NCBI RefSeq assembly: GCF_003932715.1
Contig: NZ_CP020700.1
Location: forward strand, 1,192,001-1,256,000
Direction: 5' to 3'
From: Streptomyces tsukubensis
Lineage (GTDB): Bacteria > Actinomycetota > Actinomycetes > Streptomycetales > Streptomycetaceae
Length of the DNA: 64,000 bases
A model generated the notes under the pieces. That model did no database searches and was not told where the DNA came from. It saw only the letters and a list, made by a program, of their open reading frames with translations. How positions within the stretch are numbered: position 1 is the stretch's first letter; each line of letters starts with the position of its first letter. The position numbers were made by a program, and so were the translations under genes. Below are positions 25,569-35,403 of this stretch, in pieces.

Positions 25569-26045
25569 TCAGGCGGAGGGGCCCGCCGAGTAGCGGCGCA
25601 GCAGCGGGGAGAGCACCAGGACGGACTTGGTGCGCTCGACGAACGGCTCCCCGGCGATCCGCTCCAGCACCCGTTCGAAGTGGCGCATATCGGAGGCGAA
25701 GACCTGGACGATCGCATCGGCCTCGCCGGTGACGGTGGAGGCCGAGACGATCTCGGGGTAGTGCTCCAGACCGCGTTCGATGGCCTCCGGCGAGGTGTTG
25801 CTGCGGCAGTACAGCTCGATGTACCCCTCGGTCTGCCAGCCGAGCGCGCCCGGATCGACCCGTACCGTGAAGCCGGTGATGGCCCCGGACTCGCGCAGCC
25901 GGTCGACCCGCCGTTTCACCGCGGGGGCGGAGAGGCCGACCTGTGCGCCGATATCGGCGTAGGAGCGGCGGGCGTCCTCGGCCAGGGCGTGGACGATGCG
26001 TTCGTCGAGATCGTTGAGTCGCACGGAGGGTGGTTCACTCTTCAT
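25569..26045 (-). CDS. Lrp/AsnC-family transcriptional regulator
   Basis: A 158-residue protein with an N-terminal HTH (LNDLDERIVHALAEDARRSY, IGAQVGLSAPAVKRRVDRL, ~10-50) and a C-terminal RAM/ACT ligand domain (VTGEADAIVQVFASDMRHFE). Length and layout are normal for the family, which usually responds to amino acids. It lies just upstream of, and on the same strand as, the amidase and oxidase genes and is a good candidate for their regulator. ATG 26045 is chosen; an in-frame GTG 9 codons... further in lacks a ribosome site. Confidence 0.9.
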   Translation of the reverse strand: MKSEPPSVRLNDLDERIVHALAEDARRSYADIGAQVGLSAPAVKRRVDRLRESGAITGFTVRVDPGALGWQTEGYIELYCRSNTSPEAIERGLEHYPEIVSASTVTGEADAIVQVFASDMRHFERVLERIAGEPFVERTKSVLVLSPLLRRYSAGPSA

Positions 26046-26207
26046 TCGCTGGACCGGTCCTGAGCGGGGCGGCAGGCCGTCTCTTCCGGATCTTGCCGTC
26101 ACCGCGGTGGAACGCAGTAGAACACACCGCCGGGCGGGGCGGTGCGGACCCGCGCGGCGGACGGCTCCGGCGCCGGACCACGGGGATGTTCGTACGGGGG
26201 TGCGGCA

Positions 26208-26245
26208 CGGCTCGGGCCCCGGGAGGTGTCCCGGGGCCCGAGCCG
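26208..26245 (-). terminator. Terminator of guaB1
   Basis: CGGCTCGGGCCCCGGGA (26208-26224) pairs perfectly with TCCCGGGGCCCGAGCCG (26229-26245), a 17-bp stem with a 4-nt loop. It lies 14 nt after the guaB1 stop and has no U-run. Confidence 0.8.
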
Positions 26246-26258
26246 ACGGCAGGAGCGA

Positions 26259-28036
<1,778 letters not shown>

Positions 28037-28885
28037 GTGGCGAAGACCGACGGAGCGTTAAGGGCGATCAGCGACCTGCACATCTCCTACGACGAGAACC
28101 GCGACATCGTGGCGGGGCTCAAGCCGAACTCGCCCGACGACTGGCTGATCGTGGCCGGGGACGTCGGGGAGCTGATGGCGGACATCGAGTGGGCCCTCGG
28201 CCTGCTGGCGGAGCGGTTCGCCCGGGTGATCTGGGTGCCGGGCAACCACGAGCTGTGGACGGTCAAACAGGAGACCAGCCCGCTGCGCGGGGTGGAGCGC
28301 TACCGCGCCCTGGTGGAGCTCTGCCGCCGGATCGGCGTGCTCACCCCGGAGGACCCCTGGCCGGTCTGGACGGGCGCCGGCGGTCCGGTGCGGATCGCAC
28401 CGATGTTCCTGCTGTACGACTACAGCTTCCTGGCCCCCGGGACGACGACGGTCGAGGAGTCGCTGGCCGCGGCCCACGAGTCCGGGATCGTCTGCACCGA
28501 CGAGTTCTATCTCCATCCGGACCCCTACCCGGGCCGGGCGGAGTGGTGCGCGGCCCGGGTCGAGGAGACCGAGCGCAGGCTCGACGAGGTCGCGGGCGAT
28601 CTGCCGCTGATCATGGTCAACCACTGGCCGCTGGTGCGGACGCCGACGGAGGTCATGACCTACCAGGAGTTCGCCCAGTGGTGCGGCACGGTGAGGACCG
28701 CCGACTGGCACACCCGTTACGACGTCCGGGCGGTCGTCTACGGCCATCTGCACATCCCCCGCAGCACGGTGTACGACGGAGTGCCCTTCGAGGAGGTGTC
28801 GCTGGGCTATCCCCGCGAATGGCGCCGCTTCGGGCTCCGTGACGAACTGGCCCGGCAGATCCTCCCCCGCCCGCAGCAGCCCTGA
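28037..28885 (+). CDS. Metallophosphoesterase
   Basis: A 282-residue calcineurin-type phosphoesterase. The dimetal motifs are all present: DLH (AISDLHISYDEN), GDVGE, GNHELW, a His in MVNHWPL and GHLHIPRSTVYDG near the end. The substrate is not predictable. GTG 28037 is chosen because TAGGCT lies 7 nt upstream (leaderless) and translation upstream is low-complexity. It is divergent from guaB1 and convergent with the SorC gene. Confidence 0.85.
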   Translation: MAKTDGALRAISDLHISYDENRDIVAGLKPNSPDDWLIVAGDVGELMADIEWALGLLAERFARVIWVPGNHELWTVKQETSPLRGVERYRALVELCRRIGVLTPEDPWPVWTGAGGPVRIAPMFLLYDYSFLAPGTTTVEESLAAAHESGIVCTDEFYLHPDPYPGRAEWCAARVEETERRLDEVAGDLPLIMVNHWPLVRTPTEVMTYQEFAQWCGTVRTADWHTRYDVRAVVYGHLHIPRSTVYDGVPFEEVSLGYPREWRRFGLRDELARQILPRPQQP

Positions 28886-28993
28886 ACCGTGTCCGCCGGG
28901 TCCGGACCGGGTCCGGAACAGCACCCCCGGCCGCCGGACCCCGCAGATACGATTCCGCGGTCCCGGGCTCGGCTGCCCGGGACCGCGGGCCGT

Positions 28994-30010
28994 TCAGGCG
29001 TCGGGGTCGGCGCGCTCCAGCGCCGGGCGCAGCCCGGGCGGCGCGGTCAGCAGCAGATCGGCCGCAGCCGTGTCGGTGACCAGGCTGGTCACCAGACCGG
29101 ACCGGAGCACGGCGCCGATCGCCTCGGCCTTGCGCTGCCCCCCGGCGATGGCGACGACCTCGGGAATCCGGCGCAGGCGGTCCGCCTCGACGGTGATGCA
29201 CCGCTCGCCGAGATCGCGGCCGACCCGGCGGCCGTCGCGGTCGAAGAGGTGCGCGGACATCTCCGCGGCCACACCGTAGGAGGCGTAGCGGGCCCGCTCC
29301 TCGTCCGAGAGCATGTCGTGGACGGTGGAGATACCCGCCTCCCAGGAGCCGATGGAGACGGCGGCCACCGTGACCTTGTCGAAGTACTCGAAGGCCCGGG
29401 CGATCCCGGTCTGGTGGCGCAGCGCGGCGGCGGTCGCGGCGTCCGGCAGCAGCATCGGGGCGTAGATGGGGTGGGCGTCGCCGCCCGAGACCTGGGCGGC
29501 CCGGCGGACCGCCTCGACGGAGCCGCGCTCCGCGGTCCCCGCGTCGTACACCCCGGTGAGCTGGACGACGGTACACGGCGGCAGCTTGTCGAGGGCCGCG
29601 GCCATATGGATGGTGGAGCGGCCCCAGGCCAGGCCCAGGACGTCCCCCTCGGCCACCAGCTCGCCCAGCAGATCCGCCGCGACCTCGCCCAGGTTCTCCG
29701 GATCGGGCGATTCGTCGGCCTCCGCCGGGGATTCGACGACCACGGCGTGCCGCAGCCCGAACCGGGCGCGCAGCGCGTCGGAGCGCTCGGCGTCCAGTTC
29801 GGCCGGGACCCTGATCTCGATCCGGACGAGATCCCGTTCCAGCGCGGTCTCCAGGACCCGTGCGACCTTGAAGCGGCTGACGCCGAACTCCTCCGCGATC
29901 TGGATCTTGGACTTGCCCTCCAGATAGAACCGGCGGGCCATCGCCGCCGCCTGGACGAGCTCCGCGGGTCCCATCCGCAGGGCAGATCGTCCTGCCGACC
30001 TAGCAGACAC
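28994..30010 (-). CDS. SorC-family sugar-binding transcriptional regulator
   Basis: A 338-residue regulator. The N-terminal HTH (ARRFYLEGKSKIQIAEEFGVS then RFKVARVLETAL, ~22-58) is followed by the SorC sugar-phosphate-binding domain (LGLAWGRSTIHMAAAL, VVQLTGVYDAG, GSWEAGISTVHDML). These proteins bind phosphorylated sugars. It is downstream of rpe on the same strand (gap 180 nt), which would fit a pentose-phosphate effector, but this is inference. GTG 30010 has AGGAG 5 nt upstream. Confidence 0.85.
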   Translation of the reverse strand: MSARSAGRSALRMGPAELVQAAAMARRFYLEGKSKIQIAEEFGVSRFKVARVLETALERDLVRIEIRVPAELDAERSDALRARFGLRHAVVVESPAEADESPDPENLGEVAADLLGELVAEGDVLGLAWGRSTIHMAAALDKLPPCTVVQLTGVYDAGTAERGSVEAVRRAAQVSGGDAHPIYAPMLLPDAATAAALRHQTGIARAFEYFDKVTVAAVSIGSWEAGISTVHDMLSDEERARYASYGVAAEMSAHLFDRDGRRVGRDLGERCITVEADRLRRIPEVVAIAGGQRKAEAIGAVLRSGLVTSLVTDTAAADLLLTAPPGLRPALERADPDA

Positions 30011-30190
30011 CGCGTCTCCTCACTCCTGTTCAGACTCCGGATCCGTCATCCTGTCAGATCCGGACGCTGTCGATCAGCCCGGTCGGGCCGAGTTCATCTC
30101 CGTGTGGTCCGGCGGTCGCTCGTGGTGACCGTCCGGGCCGGGTGGTACGTCTCCGGCCGGGCCGGCGGCCCGCCGGAGACGCCCTCCAGT

Positions 30191-30886
30191 TCAGTGTGCG
30201 CAGGCCCAGCCCGCCGTGGCGACGGTCTGTTCGGCCGCGCTGCGCAGCGCGCGGACCGCGGCGGCCGGGTCCTCGGCGCCGTACACCGCGGAACCCGCGA
30301 CGAACACGTCGGCGCCGGCCTCCGCGCACCGCTCGATGGTCGAGGCGGCGACGCCGCCGTCGACCTGGAGCCAGAGCTCCAGGCCGTGCTTGGCGATCAG
30401 CTCCCGGGTGCGGCGGATCTTGGGCAGCATGATGTCCAGGAAGGCCTGGCCGCCGAAGCCCGGCTCCACCGTCATGATCAGCAGCATGTCCAGTTCGGGG
30501 AGCAGGTCCTCGTACGGTTCGATCGGGGTGGCCGGCTTGAGCGCCATCGACGCCCTGGCCCCCTTGGCCCTGATCTCCCTGGCCAGCCGGACCGGCGCGG
30601 CCGCCGCCTCCACATGGAACGTCACCGAACCCGCGCCCGCCTCCACGTACTGCGGCGCCCAGCGGTCGGGGTCCTCGATCATCAGATGGCAGTCCAGCGG
30701 GGTGTCGGTGGCCCGGCTGAGCGACTCCACGACCGGGACGCCCAGCGTCAGATTCGGCACGAAGTGGTTGTCCATCACATCGACATGGAGCCAGTCGGCG
30801 CCGCCGGGGCCCCCCACGGCCTTCGCCTCCTCGGCCAGTCGGGCGAAGTCGGCGGAGAGAATACTGGGACTGATCTGTACGGCCAT
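30191..30886 (-). CDS. rpe: Ribulose-phosphate 3-epimerase
   Basis: A 231-residue TIM barrel interconverting ribulose-5-P and xylulose-5-P. The N-terminus [16 protein letters not shown], metal-ligand strands [15 protein letters not shown] and the phosphate loop [12 protein letters not shown] and QVDGGV are canonical. ATG 30886 lies 6 nt after CAGGCT (30898-30893 on the minus strand), with no ribosome site, so it may be leaderless. It lies between rsmB and the SorC regulator, in the order usual for actinobacteria. Confidence 0.95.
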   Translation of the reverse strand: MAVQISPSILSADFARLAEEAKAVGGPGGADWLHVDVMDNHFVPNLTLGVPVVESLSRATDTPLDCHLMIEDPDRWAPQYVEAGAGSVTFHVEAAAAPVRLAREIRAKGARASMALKPATPIEPYEDLLPELDMLLIMTVEPGFGGQAFLDIMLPKIRRTRELIAKHGLELWLQVDGGVAASTIERCAEAGADVFVAGSAVYGAEDPAAAVRALRSAAEQTVATAGWACAH

Positions 30887-31072
30887 GGGCCAAGCCTGCC
30901 ATGGACCGGGGTGGTTCCCCGCCTCCGTCCGCCCTCCGGTACGGAAAGAGCACTTCCGGCCATCGCATTCCCGGCAAGTCCGGCAGAGCGGCGGCGGGCC
31001 GGGGGCCCCGGGCCGTCCGGATCCTTTCGGTGTCCGTACGGGCCGGGGTCCCGGCACTCCCGGCGCTCTCCG

Positions 31073-32518
31073 TCAGGCGGTACGCCGCAGCAGCGCCAGA
31101 TACATGGCGTCCGTACCGTGCCGGTGGGGCCAGAGCTGGACGTCCGGGCCGTCCCCGAGGCCGGGGAGGTCCGGCATCAGCGGCCGGGCGTCGATCCACT
31201 CCGCATCGGCCGGAGCTTCAGCGCCGCGGCCGCGCAGAACGTCGTCGACCACGATCCGGGTCTCCGCGAGATGGGGCGAGCAGGTGGCGTAGCCGACGAC
31301 TCCCCCGACCCGGACCGCCTTCAGGGCCTCCCGCAGCAGGGACCGCTGGAGCGTCGCGAAGCCCTCGACGTCCTCGGGCCGGCGGCGCCAGCGGGACTCC
31401 GGGCGGCGGCGCAGGGCGCCCAGGCCCGAGCACGGAACGTCGACCAGCACCCGGTCGAAACTGCCGGGCCGCCACGGCGGGCGGGTGCCGTCGGCGGTCA
31501 CGACCTGGTAGGGGCCGGGGTTCCCGGCCAGCGCCCGGGCGACCAGACCGGCGCGGTGCGGCTGCTTCTCGGCGGCCAGCAGGGACGCGCCGCGCTCCGC
31601 AGCCAGCGCGGCCAGCAGGGCCGCCTTGCCGCCGGGACCGGCGCAGCCGTCCAGCCAGCGGGCGTCGGGGCCGTCGAGCGGGGCGGCCGCGAGGGCGAGA
31701 GCAACGAGCTGGCTGCCCTCGTCCTGGACCCCGGCGCGGCCCTCGCGGACGGCGGGGACCGCGCCCGGCTCGCCGCCGTCCGCCATCCGTACCGCGTACG
31801 GAGACCAGCGGCCCGGCTCGGCCGCGTCCTGCTCCAGCAGTTCGGCGGCGGTGGCCCGGCCGGGCCTGGCCACCAGCGTCACCTCGGGCCGTTCGTTGTC
31901 GGCGGCCAGCAGCTCCTCGATGCCCGCGCGGGGTCCGCCGAGGGCGTCCCAGAGGGCCGAGACGATCCACCGGGGGTGCGAGTGCACGATGGCCAGATGG
32001 TCCTCGGGGTCCTCGTCGTACGGCGGTGCCACCCGCTCGATCCACGTTTCCAGATCGTCGCGGGAGATCTTCCGCAGAACGGCGTTGACGAACTTCGCCC
32101 GGCCGTCGCCCAGCACCACCCGGGCCAGCTCCACACTCGCCGACACCGCGGCGTGGGTGGGGATCCTGGTGCCGAGGAGCTGGTGGGCGCCGAGGGCCAG
32201 CACATCGAGGACGGGCGGGTCGACCTCGCGCAGCGGCCGGTCGACGCAGGAGGCGATGATCGCGTCGTACGTGCCCTGGCGGCGGAGCGTGCCGTAGACC
32301 AGTTCGGTCGCCAGTGCCGCGTCCCGGTCGTCGAAGCCGTCGTTCTCGCGGGCCTTGCGCAGCAGCGGCGGGAGGACGAGGTTCGCGTAGGCGTCCCGTT
32401 CGTCGACGGCCCGCAGGGCGTCGAAGGCGAGGATCCGGACGGGATCCTTCACCGGGCGCCGGTACTGCTTCGGGGGACGGGGCCGGCGAGCCCCCTGGGG
32501 GCGTGCCTGGTCGTTCAA
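31073..32518 (-). CDS. rsmB: 16S rRNA (cytosine-967-C5)-methyltransferase
   Basis: A 481-residue Fmu/Sun family RNA methyltransferase. An N-terminal NusB-like helical domain (~25-165) leads to the SAM-binding Rossmann domain: motif I LDGCAGPGGKAALLA, motif IV DVPCSGLGALRRRPESRW and motif VI YATCSPHLAET, which hold the two catalytic cysteines. The start is a rare TTG at 32518, chosen because GGAG lies about 6 nt upstream and the protein then begins NDQARPQGARRPR. It follows fmt by 99 nt and is followed by rpe. Confidence 0.92.
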   Translation of the reverse strand: MNDQARPQGARRPRPPKQYRRPVKDPVRILAFDALRAVDERDAYANLVLPPLLRKARENDGFDDRDAALATELVYGTLRRQGTYDAIIASCVDRPLREVDPPVLDVLALGAHQLLGTRIPTHAAVSASVELARVVLGDGRAKFVNAVLRKISRDDLETWIERVAPPYDEDPEDHLAIVHSHPRWIVSALWDALGGPRAGIEELLAADNERPEVTLVARPGRATAAELLEQDAAEPGRWSPYAVRMADGGEPGAVPAVREGRAGVQDEGSQLVALALAAAPLDGPDARWLDGCAGPGGKAALLAALAAERGASLLAAEKQPHRAGLVARALAGNPGPYQVVTADGTRPPWRPGSFDRVLVDVPCSGLGALRRRPESRWRRRPEDVEGFATLQRSLLREALKAVRVGGVVGYATCSPHLAETRIVVDDVLRGRGAEAPADAEWIDARPLMPDLPGLGDGPDVQLWPHRHGTDAMYLALLRRTA

Positions 32519-32617
32519 AGGTGCTCCGCGGTATCTGATCAGTCGGGTTCGCTCCCAGGTTACGTCCGGCCCGGCGGCAGGGCCGCCGGGCCCCCGGGCG
32601 CGGCCCCGCGGGCGGGG

Positions 32618-33559
32618 TCAGCCCGCGTCGGCACCGAGGCGTTCGCCCGGGGTGATCCGGACGCCGCGCGCCCAGTCCGCGGCCCGCATCGGCTTCTTGC
32701 CCTGCGGCTGGACCCAGAGCAGTTCCACGGCGTGCGAGCCGGTGCCGGTCCGGACGTCGTTCTTGCCCACGGCCAGCTCGCCGGGGGCCAGATCGGTGCG
32801 CGCCGGGTCGAGCGCCACGGAGACCAGCTTCAGCCGCTCGCCGCGGAAGACCGTCCACGCCCCGGGCGCGGGGGTGCAGCCGCGCACCAGGCGGTCGACG
32901 CGGAGCGCGGGGGCGCGCCAGTCGACCCGGGCGTCGTCGACGGTGAGCTTCGGGGCCAGCGAGACACCGTCCGCGGGCTGCGGCACCGCGGTCAGGGTGC
33001 CGTCCTCGATGCCGTCCATCGTGGCGGCCAGCAGTCCGGCACCGGCGAACGCCAGCCGGGTCAGCAGATCGCCGCTGGTGTCGGCGGGCCGGACGAGCTC
33101 CGTCACCACCCCGTAGACCGGCCCGGAGTCCAGCCCCTCCTCGATGAGGAAGGTCGCGGCGCCCGTCACCTCGTCCCCGGCGATCACCGCGTGCTGGACG
33201 GGGGCGGCGCCGCGCCACGCGGGCAGCAGGGAGAAGTGCAGATTGACCCAGCCGCGCGCCGGAACGTCGAGCGCGACCTTCGGCAGCAGCGCGCCGTAGG
33301 CGACGACCGGGCAGCAGTCGGGCCCGATCTCCCGCAGCCTGGCCAGGAAGTCCTCGTCACGCGGCTTGACGGGCTTGAGGACTTCGATCCCGGCCTCCTC
33401 GGCGCGCTGGGCGACCGGGCTGGCCACCAGCTTCCGGCCGCGCCCTGCGGGGGCGTCGGGCCGGGTGATCACCGCGGCGACCTCGTGTCGGTCGGAGGCG
33501 ATCAGGGCGTCCAGGGCGGGGACGGCGACCTCGGGGGTACCGGCGAAGACGAGCTTCAT
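32618..33559 (-). CDS. fmt: Methionyl-tRNA formyltransferase
   Basis: A 313-residue enzyme that formylates initiator Met-tRNA. The N-terminus [16 protein letters not shown], the formyl-transfer motif [17 protein letters not shown] with Asn/His, and [11 protein letters not shown] with the catalytic Asp are complete; the C-terminal domain is shorter and diverged as usual ([19 protein letters not shown]). ATG 33559 is preceded by only a weak ribosome site. It is first of the fmt-rsmB-rpe group; priA, usually just upstream, is separated here by repeats and a plus-strand gene. Confidence 0.95.
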   Translation of the reverse strand: MKLVFAGTPEVAVPALDALIASDRHEVAAVITRPDAPAGRGRKLVASPVAQRAEEAGIEVLKPVKPRDEDFLARLREIGPDCCPVVAYGALLPKVALDVPARGWVNLHFSLLPAWRGAAPVQHAVIAGDEVTGAATFLIEEGLDSGPVYGVVTELVRPADTSGDLLTRLAFAGAGLLAATMDGIEDGTLTAVPQPADGVSLAPKLTVDDARVDWRAPALRVDRLVRGCTPAPGAWTVFRGERLKLVSVALDPARTDLAPGELAVGKNDVRTGTGSHAVELLWVQPQGKKPMRAADWARGVRITPGERLGADAG

Positions 33560-33634
33560 GGGTGGCTGACTGCCTCTCGGCTGTACGGGTGAGTGCGAAG
33601 GTACGGATACGGCACGGGCGGCGCACCAGTCTAG

Positions 33635-33866
33635 GTCGTGTCCGCAAAGTAGCGCCGTCCGCCCGAAGGGCGGGGCCTGTGGTGTCCGGTGCGTGCCATC
33701 GCAAGGCGGTGGGGGGCCGCCCCTGGCTACGCCGGAGGTACCCCCACCGGCGAAGCCAGAGGCGGTTTCCCTGGTACGCATGGGGTCCGCCCCTGGGCTA
33801 CCGCCCGGGGAAACCCCCACCCGTGCCCGAAGGGGAGAGTGTGCGTGCCGGGCGCCGCGGGTCCGG
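33635..33866 (+). repeat. Intergenic repeat element, copy A
   Basis: A 232-bp stretch sharing three blocks with copy B at 34092-34305 in the same order: a start block (GTCGTGTC..CAAA, then GCGCCGTCCGCCCGAAGGGC), a middle block GCGTGCCATCGCAAGGCGG (33691-33709), and an end block GAGTGTGCGTGCCGGGCG (33837-33854). The start block contains the hairpin CCGCCCGAAGGGCGG. No reading frame in it looks real. It resembles dispersed intergenic repeats found in many streptomycetes; its origin is unknown. Confidence 0.6.
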
Positions 33867-34091
33867 TGCTCGCGGGTGGGGCGGCCCGGAGGGCGAACGC
33901 CCACCGGGCGGGTGCATCCGGGGCCGGGCCGGGGGGCGTACGGGAGCCCGTGCGCCGGGACGGTATGCGCTTACGCCCCCGCAGCGTGACCACAACGGCG
34001 GGTACGGCGTTGGTCAAGACAGATTGACCGATCTCCGGGGGGACGGCTCACGCGGTCGCCGGGGATCGGCCGACGCGGGCCGCTCCCCTGG

Positions 34092-34305
34092 GCCGTGTCG
34101 TCAAAATGGCGCCGTCCGCCCGAAGGGCGGGACCTGCGGCTCCCCCAGCCCTGCGGCTGGTGGGGGTGGCCCCCGTGCCCGAAGGGCTACGGGGGAGGAC
34201 CCCCAGGCGCGTGCAATCGCAAGGCGGAGGGTTTCCCTCGTACTGGACGTACTTGGGAAATCCCGACAACGCAGCGAGTGTGCGTGCCGGGCGTCGCGGG
34301 TCAGG
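34092..34305 (+). repeat. Intergenic repeat element, copy B
   Basis: The second, diverged copy of the element at 33635-33866. Between the shared blocks it has its own hairpin-rich insert (CCCCCAGCCCTGCGG..., GGGCTACGGGGGAGGACCCCC, about 34140-34205) and a segment TACTGGACGTACTTGGGAAA absent from copy A. It ends about 65 nt before the small HTH gene. Confidence 0.6.
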
Positions 34306-34371
34306 CGGGATTTTGGCGATACGGCCCAGGCGGCCCGGATCCTTTTCCACGCCGGTTCGAGAGGCTTCCCG

Positions 34372-34896
34372 ATGGCCGACCACGCAACCCACGACGCCCA
34401 AGCCAGGGCAAGCCTGCACCTGTTGGTGCGGGACATCGAACGGGTCCGCCGGCAGGTGGACGCGTTGCGCACACTCACCGCGCAGCTCGGCAATGTGTAC
34501 CGCCCGCGCCGCACCGGTCCCTCCACGGGCTTCGTCGTCTACGGCAGGGCCCCGGCACCCACCGTCCGTCTCGCGCAGGAGCTGCGGGACAGCGTCGAGA
34601 CCCTGGTCACGGCCGCGGTCGACTTCGACCGTTCGCTGGGCTTCTCCTGGGACGCGGTCGGCTCGGCGCTCGGGGTCACCAAGCAGGCCGTCCACCGGCG
34701 GTACGGCGCCCGGCGCTCGGCGCCCACCGCGGTCGGGGCGGATCCGGAGCAGCAGCCGCACGCCTTCCCGGCACCGGCCGCCGCCCTGCCCGCGTCCGCA
34801 TCGGTCCCGGCGGCCCGGAGCATGCCGCCGCAGCCCGCTGCGGCCCCCGCCCCCGAACCGCGCCCGGGCGCGTTCCCGGGCCCCCGCAACGGCTGA
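34372..34896 (+). CDS. Small HTH-like protein, function unknown
   Basis: A 174-residue protein. The first 60 residues form a predicted helix ([34 protein letters not shown]), residues ~92-112 read as a helix-turn-helix ([21 protein letters not shown]), and the last ~60 residues are a Pro/Ala-rich disordered tail. This layout recurs in streptomycete hypothetical proteins next to fmt/priA. GAGAGG lies 8 nt before ATG 34372. It is the only plus-strand gene in a run of minus-strand housekeeping genes and is flanked on both sides by repeat elements. Confidence 0.65.
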   Translation: MADHATHDAQARASLHLLVRDIERVRRQVDALRTLTAQLGNVYRPRRTGPSTGFVVYGRAPAPTVRLAQELRDSVETLVTAAVDFDRSLGFSWDAVGSALGVTKQAVHRRYGARRSAPTAVGADPEQQPHAFPAPAAALPASASVPAARSMPPQPAAAPAPEPRPGAFPGPRNG

Positions 34897-34963
34897 CACC
34901 GGGCCGGGGGCCGCCCGCCGCGGAGACCGCCCAGCCCTGCGGATGTTGCTGCCCGCCTACCGC

Positions 34964-35293
34964 CGGTCTGTGGCTTGTCGCGCAGTTCCGCCCCCTGTGC
35001 CCAAGGGCATGGGGGGACCCCCGTCTACGCCTGGCGGCGTGGGGGACCTCCAGCGCCCGGCCCCCCTTCCCAAGCCCGTTAACGGGGAGCGCCCAGCGCA
35101 GCAAGGTCTGCCCCCGACCGCAGACCGTAGATGGTTCTCGCGCAGTTCCCCGCGCCCCTGGGTACTCCTGCCCGAGGCCCTCGGCGCGTGCGGCGCCCGC
35201 ACGGGCAAGGGCGGGAAATCCAAGAAGGGGCGCCGGGGGTCCCCCCACGCCGCCAGGCGTAGGGGGAGGAACTGCGCGACAAGCCACAGACCG
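34964..35293. repeat. Inverted-repeat-bounded intergenic element (MITE-like)
   Basis: About 30 bp at 34964-34994 (starting CGGTCTGTGGCTTGTCGCGC) recurs as a near-perfect reverse complement at 35262-35293 (ending GCGCGACAAGCCACAGACCG). Between them are further copies of the core TCGCGCAGTTCC (35138-35149) and the hairpin motif ACGCCTGGCGGCGTGGG in both orientations. No coding frame is credible. The core GCGCAGTTCC/ACGCCTGGCGG motif also occurs at 57268-57395. Confidence 0.6.
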
Positions 35294-35403
35294 AGGGAAG
35301 CCGGACACCAAACACCCAGGGGCTGGGCGCTCCCCGGGTTCGCGGGCACCTCACCGCGCCGGGCGCGAGGCTCGCGGGACACGACGGGCCCCGCCGGAGG
35401 CGG

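Noticed and set aside
28889..33592. A 1567-codon plus-strand open frame
   Set aside because: It lies antisense to the SorC gene, rpe, rsmB and fmt, has low-complexity composition and no start signal; a codon-bias shadow.
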